Source: JAEZDP01 sp044508265
Lineage (GTDB): Bacteria > Acidobacteriota > Vicinamibacteria > Vicinamibacterales > Vicinamibacteraceae
Direction: 5' to 3'
Assembly (NCBI GenBank): GCA_044508265.1
Contig: JBIQIB010000002.1
Span: 1-64,000, forward strand
Length of the DNA stretch: 64,000 nucleotides
Shown: piece after piece, positions 35,742 through 44,466 of the stretch
How the letters are laid out: the number at the start of each line of letters is the position of its first letter
Position numbering within the stretch: position 1 is the first letter of the stretch
Notes under the pieces: generated by a model
The model's input: only the letters and a program-made list of their open reading frames with translations
What the model was told of the DNA's origin: nothing
Databases searched by the model: none
Position numbers and translations under genes: made by a program

Positions 35742-36773
35742 TCAGCGCGCGGCGATGAAGTCCTCGTACTGGTCCGTCGCGATGAAGTCCACGCCAGCCT
35801 CGCGCGCGGCACGCCACCTGACGGCGGCCCGTTCCCTGCTGCCAAAGTTGTACCCGGCAAACCAGCCCTGGTTGCCGTCCTCGCCGTGTCCGTTCAGCGT
35901 GTAGAACCGGATCCAGAGGCCTTCGCCATGCGCGCGCTCGACGAGCGACCGGAGGCGTTCGTCGTCGGCGTCCGTCCAGTCGCCAGCACGCGGCGGGCCG
36001 CCTGCCTCGACGACACCCCACGGGAAGTTGACCCAGCGGCGGTAGTTCCCCGAACGGCGGACGATGAGCGTGTCGGGCGGCATCGTCGCGAGCGCCTCCG
36101 CGCGCGCGGCGGCGTCGTCACCCGTCGGCGCGGGCACGTCGATGGCGCCGAAGAGACGCAACGTGTCGCCGACAGGCACCGCGTCGTGGAACCGCGCCGC
36201 CTGGTCCGCGCTCGTGCCCGTCAGCACGAGGAGCGGGCCGACCGTCAGCGGCTCCGGCCTGTCTGGCGTGTCGGTGCGCGGCGCCGTCGTGAGCCACGAC
36301 TCGTAGGTGCCGAGCGTCTGCCACACCGCCTCGAGATGCTCCGGCTCTGTCGTCTTGAAATCCAGGTTGAGGACGAGCACCGGCCAGCTCGCGCGATCGT
36401 CGTCCGCGAGCGCCTGCTCCATGAGAGGACGGACACGCTCGAAGAAGTAGCTCACGAACGTCGGCGCGTCGCCGGCGTGTTCGACGTCGTGCGCGACGAC
36501 CGAGTCGCCGCCGCCGTCCGGGCGCGGCCGCCAGATCAGGTCCTGCTCGATGGCCACGGGCAGTCCGGTGGCGAGCCCGCGGTCGATCCTGTCGGCGAAG
36601 CGCCCCTCGTACGGGTACGCGTTGTGGGCGTCCAGCAGCACACGCTCACCGGGCCCGAAGCCGGCCGGCGTCGCTGTCGTCGTCGGGGTGTCAGCGCCAG
36701 GCGGCGTCTTATCCGGCGCGCAGGCCACGCTCAGCGAGAGCGCCACCGCCAGGCCGGCGAGGCGGAGTCCCAT
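35742..36773 (-). CDS. GDPD/PI-PLC-like TIM-barrel lipoprotein
   Basis: A 343-residue lipoprotein. ATG 36773 gives a standard signal with lipobox LSVAC; ATG 36809 is an in-frame alternative. The domain begins LLDAHNAYPYEGRFADRIDRGLA then PVAIEQDLIW and VVAHDVEHAG, matching the His and Glu/Asp metal-site pattern of glycerophosphodiester phosphodiesterase/PI-PLC barrels. The end GVDFIATDQYEDF also fits. It may hydrolyse glycerophosphodiesters in the periplasm. It precedes the CRTAC1 gene on the same strand by 78 bases. Confidence 0.72.
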   Translation of the reverse strand: MGLRLAGLAVALSLSVACAPDKTPPGADTPTTTATPAGFGPGERVLLDAHNAYPYEGRFADRIDRGLATGLPVAIEQDLIWRPRPDGGGDSVVAHDVEHAGDAPTFVSYFFERVRPLMEQALADDDRASWPVLVLNLDFKTTEPEHLEAVWQTLGTYESWLTTAPRTDTPDRPEPLTVGPLLVLTGTSADQAARFHDAVPVGDTLRLFGAIDVPAPTGDDAAARAEALATMPPDTLIVRRSGNYRRWVNFPWGVVEAGGPPRAGDWTDADDERLRSLVERAHGEGLWIRFYTLNGHGEDGNQGWFAGYNFGSRERAAVRWRAAREAGVDFIATDQYEDFIAAR

Positions 36774-36924
36774 CGTCAGCCGGCGCGCCGCCGGCCCTTC
36801 GGTGCCCATGCGCTGTGTCACGGCAAGTGGTGTACTCCGAACCCGCGCAGGTGGCAAGTCCGGCAGCTCGCGGAGGTTCACCGCGCTCAAGCGACCCGGG
36901 CGTGCTGCCGATGTGGCAGGAGAC

Positions 36925-38085
36925 ATGGAGCCAGCTGCCGTTCCGTCCGCCGCCGTCGCCGAGCCGCCGATCAACCGCCTGTTCCGGCTGATGGTGCAGA
37001 CCGGAGCGTCCGACCTGCATCTCAGCGCCAGCGTCCCGCCGCTCATCCGCAAGGACGGGCGCATGATGCCCATCGATCCCGCGGCGCCGGCCCTCACCGC
37101 CGACGACATCCACCGCCTGCTGTGGCCGATCACGCCGGAGAAGAACAAGGCGGAGTTCGAGGCCCGGCGCGACTCCGACTTCGCCTACGAGGTCGGCGGC
37201 GTGGCGCGCTTCCGCGCCAACATCTTCATGGACCGCAAGGGCATGGGCGCGGTGTTCCGCGTCATCCCCTCGAAGATCCTCACGGCCGAGGACCTCGGCC
37301 TCTCGCCGCACATCCTCCAGCTGTGCGGCCTGAGCAAGGGGCTCGTGCTCGTGACCGGCCCCACGGGCTCGGGCAAGTCGACGACGCTGTGCGCGATGGT
37401 CGACTACATCAACCGCACGCGCCACGACCACGTGATCACGATCGAGGACCCGATCGAGTTCGTGCACGAGAACAAGGCGTGCCTGATCAACCAGCGCGAG
37501 GTGCACAACCACACCGACTCGTTCAAGGACGCGCTGCGCGCGGCACTCCGCGAGGACCCGGACATCATCCTCGTCGGCGAGATGCGCGACCTCGAGACCG
37601 TTGCCATCGCCATCGAGACGGCCGAGACCGGCCACCTCGTCTTCGGCACGCTGCACACGACGACGGCGGCATCGACCGTCGATCGGATCATCGACCAGTT
37701 CCCGGCCGACAGGCAGAGCCAGATCCGGGTGATGCTCAGCGAGTCGCTGAAGGGCGTCATCGCGCAGACGCTCTGCCGCAAGATAGGCGGCGGCCGCGCG
37801 GCGGCACTCGAGGTGCTCATCGTCAACAACGCGGTCAGCAACCTGATCCGCGAGGGCAAGACGTTCCAGATCCCGTCGATGATGCAGGTCGGCAAGGCGC
37901 TCGGCATGATCACGCTGAACGAGAGCCTGTTCGAGCTGGTCAAGAACAAGGTCGTCGCGCCGGAGGAGGCGTACTCGAAGTCGGTGGACAAGGCGGGCTT
38001 CGAGACGTTCCTGAAGCGCGGCGGTTTCGACACCAGGTTCATCACCCCGTCGGCCGCCCCCCCGCCCGTCGCCCGCCCGGCCTGA
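36925..38085 (+). CDS. pilT: Type IV pilus twitching-motility ATPase PilT
   Basis: A 386-residue cytoplasmic hexameric ATPase that drives pilus retraction. ATG 36925 is supported by CAGGAG just upstream. Motifs are Walker A GPTGSGKSTT, the Asp box ITIEDPIEFVH, Walker B PDIILVGEMRD, the His box GHLVFGTLHTTTA and the PilT-specific LIREGKTFQIPSMMQ near the C-terminus. An N-terminal GASDLHLS domain is present. No other pilus genes are in this window. Confidence 0.93.
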   Translation: MEPAAVPSAAVAEPPINRLFRLMVQTGASDLHLSASVPPLIRKDGRMMPIDPAAPALTADDIHRLLWPITPEKNKAEFEARRDSDFAYEVGGVARFRANIFMDRKGMGAVFRVIPSKILTAEDLGLSPHILQLCGLSKGLVLVTGPTGSGKSTTLCAMVDYINRTRHDHVITIEDPIEFVHENKACLINQREVHNHTDSFKDALRAALREDPDIILVGEMRDLETVAIAIETAETGHLVFGTLHTTTAASTVDRIIDQFPADRQSQIRVMLSESLKGVIAQTLCRKIGGGRAAALEVLIVNNAVSNLIREGKTFQIPSMMQVGKALGMITLNESLFELVKNKVVAPEEAYSKSVDKAGFETFLKRGGFDTRFITPSAAPPPVARPA

Positions 38086-38134
38086 CCATTCCTCCGCCCC
38101 CCGTCGGCTGCCGGGCGCCCACCCGCGCCCGCGA

Positions 38135-38140
38135 TAGAAT
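38135..38140 (+). promoter_or_regulatory. Candidate -10 box of ABC exporter genes, leaderless layout
   Basis: TAGAAT lies exactly six bases before GTG 38147, and no ribosome site is seen. Transcription would start at or next to the initiation codon. Confidence 0.45.
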
Positions 38141-38146
38141 CGCGGC

Positions 38147-38917
38147 GTGATACGCGTCCGCGATCTCCACTACGCCTACGGCGACACGCCGGCCGTCCAG
38201 GGGCTCGGCTTCGACGTCGGTGCGGGCGAGATCGTCGGCCTCCTCGGCCCGAACGGCGCCGGCAAGTCCACCACCGTCAAGGTGATCACCGGCATGCTCG
38301 AGCCGGCGCGCGGCGAGGTGCAGGTCGCCGGCTACGACGTCGTGGCCGATCCCATGGCGGTCAAGCGGCGCGTCGGTTACGTGCCCGAGTCGGGCGCGCT
38401 CTACGACGCCCTGACGCCGGACGAATACTTCCGCTTCGTCGCGCTGCTCTACCGGCTCGAGCCCGAACACGTCGAGCCGCGCGTCGAGGAGCTGATGCGG
38501 ATGTTCGAGATGTCGGACATGCGTGGCACGCGCATGGTCGGCTTCTCGAAGGGCATGAAGCAGAAGGTGCTGATCGTCTCGGCGCTGCTGCACGCCCCCG
38601 ACGTCCTGGTGCTCGACGAGCCGCTCAACGGCCTCGACGCCAACGCGACGCTCGTCTTCAAGGAGCTGCTGCGCGGCCTTGCCCTCCAGGGCCGCAGCAT
38701 CCTGTTCTGCTCGCACCTGCTCGACGTCGTCGAGCGCATGTGCTCGCGGCTGGTCATCATCGCCGACGGCCGCGCCATCGCCGAAGGCACGCCCGAGGAG
38801 ATCATCGCCCGCAGCGGCCGCGCCAGCCTCGATGAGGCCTTTGCCGCGCTCACCGGCGCGCGCGACGTGACGAGCGCCGCGGCGGCGGCACTGTCGTCAC
38901 TCGAGTGGCGCGGATGA
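38147..38917 (+). CDS. ABC transporter ATP-binding protein
   Basis: A 256-residue ABC ATPase. Walker A GPNGAGKSTT and Walker B DVLVLDEPLNGLD are intact, and the H-loop SHLLD is present. The signature motif reads FSKGMKQK instead of LSGGQ, a form known in CcmA/NatA-like exporters. GTG 38147 is used; a TAGAAT box sits directly before it. The stop overlaps the permease start by ATGA. The substrate is unknown. Confidence 0.92.
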   Translation: MIRVRDLHYAYGDTPAVQGLGFDVGAGEIVGLLGPNGAGKSTTVKVITGMLEPARGEVQVAGYDVVADPMAVKRRVGYVPESGALYDALTPDEYFRFVALLYRLEPEHVEPRVEELMRMFEMSDMRGTRMVGFSKGMKQKVLIVSALLHAPDVLVLDEPLNGLDANATLVFKELLRGLALQGRSILFCSHLLDVVERMCSRLVIIADGRAIAEGTPEEIIARSGRASLDEAFAALTGARDVTSAAAAALSSLEWRG

Positions 38918-40515
38918 TCGACATCGTCGCGCGGGCGTTCGGTGCCGATCCGATTCAGTGGAGGGCGCTCGTCCACATCTCGCTGCTCAGCGACCTCCGC
39001 GACATCCGCGGCGTGGGCACGCCGATGGGCCGGTCGGGCGCGACGACCCTCGTGGGCGCGCTCTTCACGCAACTGGTGTACGGCGGACTGTGTGCGCTGT
39101 TCATCGCCACGTTCGACGACACCTTCCTGGCGAGCACCATCTACATGGTGCTGCTGGCATCGACGGTGGCCCTGGCGCTGCTCGTCGACTTCACGGGTGT
39201 CGTGCTGTCGCCCGACGACTACGGCATCCTCGGGCACCGCCCCGTGGATGCGCGCACGTTCTTCGCCGCGCGCCTCACCTCGGTCATCGTCTACATGTGG
39301 GTGCTCGCGGCGCCGTTTGCGTGCCTGCCGGCGGTCGCCTACGCGATCAAGTGGAACGGCGGATCGGTGGCGGCGGCATTCGCGAGCCTGCTGGCCGCGC
39401 TCACGATGGCCGCGCTCGTGCCTGTTGCAGTCATCGTCGTCTTCGTCTCGCTCATGACGGTCGTCCCGGCGCAGCGGCTGCAGCGCGCGCTCGGATACCT
39501 GCAGTTCGGCATGTCGTTCGTGTTCGTCGGCGGGTTCCTGCTGTTCTCGCGGACGCTGCGCGACCTGAGCTCGTTGACCCTGGCCAGGACGCCAGCCACG
39601 TACCTCAACCCCGCCGCCTGGTTCGCGGCGTGGATCGAGATCGTCGAGGGTCGCGGCACCCGCCTCGACGTCGCCGTGTCGGTGCTGCCGCTCGTCTTCC
39701 TGGCGCTGCTCACGTGGCTGGCGCAGGGGCGACTGTCGCTCGCCTACGCCCGGTACGTCGGGGCGGGGACGCCGGCGTCGCGCGGCGTTGTCGAGAGCCG
39801 GCTGCCGTTGCAGACGCTGGTGGCCGGTCCGGCCCACCATGCCGTTGGACTGCTCGCCAGGGCGCACTTCCGCGTGGACCAGAAGTTCCGGCTCGGCGTG
39901 CTCGGCATCCTGCCGCTCACGATCATCTACCTGCTGGCGGGCTTCAGCGACAGCGGCGGACCCGACGCGCTCAGACAGGAGCCCATCCTCGTCTACTATG
40001 CCGTCCTGTTCTTCCCGTCCATGCTCCGGCAGTTCCTCGTGCACAGCGAGTCGTGGCGGGCGTCGTGGATCTTCCACGTGTCGCCGATGCCGTTCGATGA
40101 ACTGGTCGTCGGCCTCAAGAATGCGATCGTCGCCCGCTTCCTCGTGCCGTACCTGGTCGTCGTCCTCGGCCTGCTGCAGTGGCAGGCGCCGCGGCCGTGG
40201 ATGCAGCTGGTGGTGCACGGCGTGATGCTGGGGCTGCTGTCGCACGCCATCCTGGTGGCCGATTTGTGGCTCAACCCCGCCCTGCCGTTCTCGCAGCCGA
40301 CGCGGCAGGGTGTACGATCGTTTGCGCTCTTCGTCCTGATGCTGCCCGTCGTGGCCGTGATCACGACCATCCCCCTCTGGCAACCCGTCGTCTACGCGTC
40401 GACGGCCCGCACGTTCGCGGCCCTGGGGGGACTGGTCGTGCTGAACGTGATGCTGCACGAGGCGCTGCTCACGCGCGTCGCACGCGTCGGGCGGCAGTGG
40501 CGCTTCGCCGGATAG
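38914..40515 (+). CDS. ABC-2 type permease
   Basis: A 533-residue membrane protein with many hydrophobic segments (LYGGLCALF, TIYMVLLASTVALALLVDFTGVVL, AAFASLLAALTMAALVPVAVIVVFVSLMTVV, VSVLPLVFLALLTWLAQ, PYLVVVLGLLQW, SFALFVLMLPVVAVITTI), about ten to twelve in total. Its ATG overlaps the ATPase stop, so the two form one exporter. It is larger than a typical six-helix ABC-2 permease. Confidence 0.8.
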   Translation: MIDIVARAFGADPIQWRALVHISLLSDLRDIRGVGTPMGRSGATTLVGALFTQLVYGGLCALFIATFDDTFLASTIYMVLLASTVALALLVDFTGVVLSPDDYGILGHRPVDARTFFAARLTSVIVYMWVLAAPFACLPAVAYAIKWNGGSVAAAFASLLAALTMAALVPVAVIVVFVSLMTVVPAQRLQRALGYLQFGMSFVFVGGFLLFSRTLRDLSSLTLARTPATYLNPAAWFAAWIEIVEGRGTRLDVAVSVLPLVFLALLTWLAQGRLSLAYARYVGAGTPASRGVVESRLPLQTLVAGPAHHAVGLLARAHFRVDQKFRLGVLGILPLTIIYLLAGFSDSGGPDALRQEPILVYYAVLFFPSMLRQFLVHSESWRASWIFHVSPMPFDELVVGLKNAIVARFLVPYLVVVLGLLQWQAPRPWMQLVVHGVMLGLLSHAILVADLWLNPALPFSQPTRQGVRSFALFVLMLPVVAVITTIPLWQPVVYASTARTFAALGGLVVLNVMLHEALLTRVARVGRQWRFAG

Positions 40516-40527
40516 AACGCGATCATC

Positions 40528-42084
40528 ATGTGGACTCGCTCCCCTCAGCTCTCGGCCATGGCCCCGCTCGTCGTACACCTCCGCGAGGCGATTTGCCTCG
40601 AGGAGGCGGGGAGCGGCACGGCGTTCGTCAACCCGGCGTACTGCGAGCTGTTCGACCTGCCCCGCCAGGGTGACGGCATGACAGAGATGGCGCAGGCGGC
40701 CGCGTCGGCGGCGGCCGCGGCGCGATGCGGAGCGCCTCCCGACTGGGAGGACGGCATCGAGGCGCTGCGGGCGGCGGCGCAGCCCGCCCCTCCCCAGACC
40801 TTCACGGCGCCCGACGGCTCGACCATCGATCGCGACTACTCGCCCGTCGTGGTCAACGGCCGGCTGATTGGCCACCTGTGGAAGTACCGCGACACCAGCC
40901 GCCGCACCCGCCTCGAAGAGTCGCTGCGGCAGTCGCAGAAGCTCCACACGGTGGGGCGGCTCGCGGGCGGCATCGCGCACGACTTCAACAACCTGCTGAC
41001 GGCCGTCGTCGGGTACTGCGACCTGCTCGACTCGCAGTTCGACACGGGCGACGCGCGCCGCTTCGACCTCCACGAGATCCGCAACGCGGCAATGCGTGCG
41101 GCAGCGCTCACGCGTCAGCTGCTGGCGTTCAGCCGCCGGCAGGTGATGCAGCCGGAAGTCGTCGACGTCGCGATGATGGTCGGCGAGATGCAGAAGATGC
41201 TCGGCCGCCTCATGGGCGAGCAGGTGACGGTGGCGCTCGACGTGCCCGACGTGGCCGCCGACGTCTTTGCAGACCCCGGGCAGATCGAACAGGTGATGTT
41301 CAGCCTCGCCGTCAATTCACGTGACGCGATGCCGGACGGCGGCACCTTCACCATCGCGTTGACGCTGGAGCCGCTGGGGCAGACCGACGCCGAGGCGTTG
41401 CAGGTGAAGTCCGGACGCTACGTCCACATCGCCGTGTCCGACACCGGCACGGGCATGGACGAGGAGACGAAGGCACACGCGTTCGAGCCGTTCTTCTCGA
41501 CGAAGGATCCGGGCCAGCGCTTCGGTCTCGGACTCGGCCTGCCCACCGCGTACGGCATCGTGCGGCAGACCGGTGGCGCCATGGCCATCGAGACGGCGGC
41601 CGGGCAGGGCACGACCGTCCACGTCTACCTGCCGGAGCACGCCGTGGAGTCAACCGACGAGGCCTCGGCAGGGGTGGGCGGGATGCCCGACATCGTCGCG
41701 CCCTCGCGAGCCGAGCGCACGGTGCTCGTCGTCGAGGACGAGACCTCGGTGCTGAAGCTGGTCAGGCGGCTGCTCGAGACGGAAGGCCTGGTGGTGCTGT
41801 CGGCGCAGAACGCCGACGAGGCGCTGCTCCTCGGCGGGCAGCACGCGGGGCCAATCGACCTGCTCCTCACCGACGTGGTGATGCCGGGACTGAACGGGCT
41901 GGCGCTTGCCGAGCGATTCGAGACGCTGCGGCCCGGGACACCGGTCCTGTTCATGTCGGGATACGCCGATGCCGCTGTCGTCCAGCGCGAGATCATCGAC
42001 GCGGGACGCGCCTTCCTGCAGAAGCCGTTCGCGCCCGATCGGCTGCTGAGCCGCGTGCGCGAAGAGCTCGCCCGCGCCGTCTAG
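40528..42084 (+). CDS. Hybrid sensor histidine kinase with C-terminal receiver
   Basis: A 518-residue cytoplasmic hybrid kinase with no membrane segment. A PAS-like N-terminal region (FVNPAYCELFDLP, DGSTIDRDYSPVV) leads to the HisKA motif GGIAHDFNNLLTAV (His about 151), then an HATPase domain with VNSRDAMPDGG, SDTGTGMDEE and GLGLPTAYGIV. The C-terminal receiver has VVEDETSVL and the acceptor Asp in LLLTDVVMPG (about 448), ending KPFAPDRLL. It has the form of a one-protein phosphorelay. The gene starts 12 bases after the permease, perhaps in the same transcript. Confidence 0.93.
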   Translation: MWTRSPQLSAMAPLVVHLREAICLEEAGSGTAFVNPAYCELFDLPRQGDGMTEMAQAAASAAAAARCGAPPDWEDGIEALRAAAQPAPPQTFTAPDGSTIDRDYSPVVVNGRLIGHLWKYRDTSRRTRLEESLRQSQKLHTVGRLAGGIAHDFNNLLTAVVGYCDLLDSQFDTGDARRFDLHEIRNAAMRAAALTRQLLAFSRRQVMQPEVVDVAMMVGEMQKMLGRLMGEQVTVALDVPDVAADVFADPGQIEQVMFSLAVNSRDAMPDGGTFTIALTLEPLGQTDAEALQVKSGRYVHIAVSDTGTGMDEETKAHAFEPFFSTKDPGQRFGLGLGLPTAYGIVRQTGGAMAIETAAGQGTTVHVYLPEHAVESTDEASAGVGGMPDIVAPSRAERTVLVVEDETSVLKLVRRLLETEGLVVLSAQNADEALLLGGQHAGPIDLLLTDVVMPGLNGLALAERFETLRPGTPVLFMSGYADAAVVQREIIDAGRAFLQKPFAPDRLLSRVREELARAV

Positions 42085-42115
42085 CGCGCGACGCGTCAGG
42101 GCCACAACGTACGAC

Positions 42116-42143
42116 GGGGCGAGCCACCAGCGTGGCACGCCCC
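42116..42143. terminator. Bidirectional hairpin between histidine kinase and cyclophilin genes
   Basis: GGGGCGAGCCAC and GTGGCACGCCCC form a 12-base stem with one mismatch around a CAGC loop. It lies between two convergent genes and lacks a T-tract, so it is best read as a stem structure that may stop transcription from both sides. Confidence 0.55.
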
Positions 42144-42168
42144 GAAGGTGAATGCGGTGGTCAGGCCG

Positions 42169-42696
42169 TCAGGCGACGCGCTCGATGTCGATCCGCTCGA
42201 TGACGACGTCGTTGACGGGACGGTCCATGCGGCCGGTGGGCACCTTGCCGATCTTCTCGATGACGTCGAGCCCCTCGACGACCTCGCCGAACACCGAGTG
42301 GCGGTCGTCGAGATGCGGCGTCGGCGCGAGCGTGATGAAGAACTGGCTGCCGTTGGTGTTCGGGCCCGCGTTGGCCATCGACAGGATGCCGGGGCGATCG
42401 TGGCGCAGCGTGGGGTGGAACTCGTCTCCGAAGCGGTAGCCAGGACCTCCCATCCCGTCGCCGGTGGGGCAGCCGCCCTGAATGACGAACCCATCGATGA
42501 TGCGGTGGAAGATCAGCCCGTTGTAGAAGGGCCGGCGCATCTCCTGCTTGGTCACGGGGTCGAGCCAGGGCTTGGTGCCGTCGGCGAGGCCAGCGAAATT
42601 GGCGACGGTGTTGGGCACTTCCTGCTCGAAGAGGCGGGCCGTGAACGTGCCTTCGCTGGTGGTGAACTTCGCGTAGAGTCCGGAAGCCAGTGACAT
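42169..42696 (-). CDS. Peptidyl-prolyl cis-trans isomerase, cyclophilin type
   Basis: A 175-residue cytoplasmic cyclophilin that isomerises prolyl bonds. The family core is present: TVANFAGLADG, FYNGLIFHRIIDGFVIQGG with the catalytic Arg, and NTNGSQFFITLAPTPHLD. ATG 42696 is preferred over an upstream in-frame codon because it begins the fold. Its start codon overlaps the start codon of the divergent TPR gene (both use CATG at 42694-42697). TAAGGT seven bases upstream of the ATG may be its -10 box. Confidence 0.93.
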   Translation of the reverse strand: MSLASGLYAKFTTSEGTFTARLFEQEVPNTVANFAGLADGTKPWLDPVTKQEMRRPFYNGLIFHRIIDGFVIQGGCPTGDGMGGPGYRFGDEFHPTLRHDRPGILSMANAGPNTNGSQFFITLAPTPHLDDRHSVFGEVVEGLDVIEKIGKVPTGRMDRPVNDVVIERIDIERVA

Positions 42697-43591
42697 GCCC
42701 CACACCTTATCACTCCTGCTCGTGCTGGGTCTGTCGGTGGCCGGCGCCGCGCGGCAGGACGGACCGGCATGCCCGCCCCCGGACCAGCCACCACTCACGG
42801 CGTCTAGGGGCGAGGACGCCCGCGTCCTCCTGCGGCAGTGCGTGCGGGGCGAGCTGCGCCGGGGCGCCTGGGATGAGGCCGATCGCCGTATCCGCGCCGC
42901 CCGCGAGGCTTACGTGTCGGGCCTGTCCTCCGCCGGGCGGGGCGCCACCGGCTCCGGCGCCCGGGAGGCGTGGCACGACCTTCTCGACAGGCTCACGGCC
43001 ACCCGCATCGTCGATGCACGCGCGTGGACGCGGGCCCCGGAGCTCGCGGGCCCACTGCGGGAGCGGACGCCGTGGCTGGCGTCCATGGTGACGGGGCTGG
43101 CGACCGCGCGTCTGGCGTGGCGCACGCAGGACGCCGCGGCGTTCGACCGCGTGCTGGAAACGGCGCGTGCGCTGGCGGCACAGGGCGAAGCGTCCGGCGA
43201 CCTCGAGATCGTCCGCGCCGCGCGCCTGGTCCAGGCCGCCGTGGCCGGAGGGCAGTACGAGCGCGACGAGATGCAGCTGCTGCTCGACGAGGCGGACGCC
43301 ACCGAGACGGCCCTCCGCCACACCCTTGGCGACGCCTACGTGCCCGTCGTGATCGCCCGGGAGCTCGAGGCCGACCTGCTGCTGCAGACCGACAGGTACG
43401 CAGCCGCCGTCACCGCGTACGAGGCCGTGATCGCGGCGCATCCGTGGCGCGTACAGCCGTGGCTCGGCCTTGCGGCCGCACACGAGCGGCTCGGACATTC
43501 CGCGGAGGCCGCCCGCTGTCGCGAGGTCGCCGCGGCGATCGCGCCGGGTTTCACCTTCGAGCCGACGGATGGCCCGGCGGCGCGCCCGTGA
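42695..43591 (+). CDS. Secreted TPR-containing protein
   Basis: A 298-residue exported protein with signal peptide LSLLLVLGLSVAGAARQ. TPR-like helical repeats follow (REAWHDLLDRL, VTAYEAVIAAHPWRVQPWLG, LAAAHERLGHSAEAARC), with two cysteines near the N-terminus (PACPPP, LRQCV). No catalytic motif is seen. Its start codon shares a CATG with the divergent cyclophilin, so there is no room for a conventional leader. Confidence 0.65.
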   Translation: MPHTLSLLLVLGLSVAGAARQDGPACPPPDQPPLTASRGEDARVLLRQCVRGELRRGAWDEADRRIRAAREAYVSGLSSAGRGATGSGAREAWHDLLDRLTATRIVDARAWTRAPELAGPLRERTPWLASMVTGLATARLAWRTQDAAAFDRVLETARALAAQGEASGDLEIVRAARLVQAAVAGGQYERDEMQLLLDEADATETALRHTLGDAYVPVVIARELEADLLLQTDRYAAAVTAYEAVIAAHPWRVQPWLGLAAAHERLGHSAEAARCREVAAAIAPGFTFEPTDGPAARP

Positions 43592-43605
43592 GCATGCGAC
43601 GCTCG

Positions 43606-44466
43606 TCAGCCTTCAGGCGTTGACGTTGACTCCGACGGCGCGCGCTGACACCTGGGGCAGTAGTAGGTCGAACGGTTCAGCACGCCCTGACGCCGCATCT
43701 CGATGCGCGTGCCGCAGCGCCGGCACGGGCGTCCCACCCGGCCGTAGACCCACAGCCGCTCGGCGGGATTGAGCCGCCCCGTGGTGCGGCGCTGACCGGT
43801 GGACGTCACAAAGCCCGCGGCGGCATGGTCGACGACGTTGGCGCGAAGCTGGCGGCGTGCTTCCGCGATCAGGGCCTCCCAGCCGGGGACGTCGAGCGCG
43901 CCTGGCGCCAGGAAGGGCCACAGCCGCCGGACGAAGAGGATCTCGCTCTTGAAGACGTTGCCGATGCCGGCAACCGCGCCCTGATCGAGCAGCGCCTCGG
44001 CCAGCGTTGCCTGGGTACTGCCGCGCAGCCGCCTCACAGCCTCCGCCACGTCGAAGGGTTCCTGGAGCAGATCGGGGCCGAGTGCCGCGAGCACCGGATC
44101 CGTCGGGAGTGATCCTTCGTCCACGAACTCGGCGACGGGAACGTCGAAGCCGACGGCGACGTACGCGGGTGTCGCCACGACGATCCGCGCCGCTGCCGCC
44201 GGCCGCCGCCACTTCTCGCCCGGCCGGTAGACGTGCCAGCTGCCGGACATGCGCATGTGCGTCCGCAGCGTCAGGCCGCCGCTGAGCTCCACCAGCAGGT
44301 GCTTCCCCCGTGCGTAGACCCGCTGCACCGTGCGACCGGTGATTGGCGCGTTCTGGTGCACGACGGCGAGATGCGCGAGGCCCGTGTCGAATCCCGTCAC
44401 CGGCTGTCCCGCGAGCGCGCGATGGAGCGTGCGCGCCGCGCGGAAGATCGTGTCGCCCTCAGGCAT
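43606..44466 (-). CDS. nei: Endonuclease VIII-like DNA glycosylase (Fpg/Nei family)
   Basis: A 286-residue base-excision repair glycosylase/AP lyase. ATG 44466 gives the invariant start MPEGD, where Pro2 is the nucleophile and Glu3 the catalytic acid. LTLRTHMRMSGSW, a conserved lysine region (VYARGKHLLVEL), the H2TH-region GIGNVFKSEILF, and the C-terminal zinc finger (CRRCGTRI and CPRCQR) are all there. The MPEGDTI start fits the endonuclease VIII branch. The start overlaps the lhr stop by 8 bases, and the lhr-nei pairing is also found in mycobacteria. Confidence 0.93.
   Translation of the reverse strand: MPEGDTIFRAARTLHRALAGQPVTGFDTGLAHLAVVHQNAPITGRTVQRVYARGKHLLVELSGGLTLRTHMRMSGSWHVYRPGEKWRRPAAAARIVVATPAYVAVGFDVPVAEFVDEGSLPTDPVLAALGPDLLQEPFDVAEAVRRLRGSTQATLAEALLDQGAVAGIGNVFKSEILFVRRLWPFLAPGALDVPGWEALIAEARRQLRANVVDHAAAGFVTSTGQRRTTGRLNPAERLWVYGRVGRPCRRCGTRIEMRRQGVLNRSTYYCPRCQRAPSESTSTPEG

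Noticed and set aside
38449..41073. An 874-residue minus-strand frame over the ABC exporter and kinase
   Set aside because: It crosses several real genes, is highly charged and has no motif.
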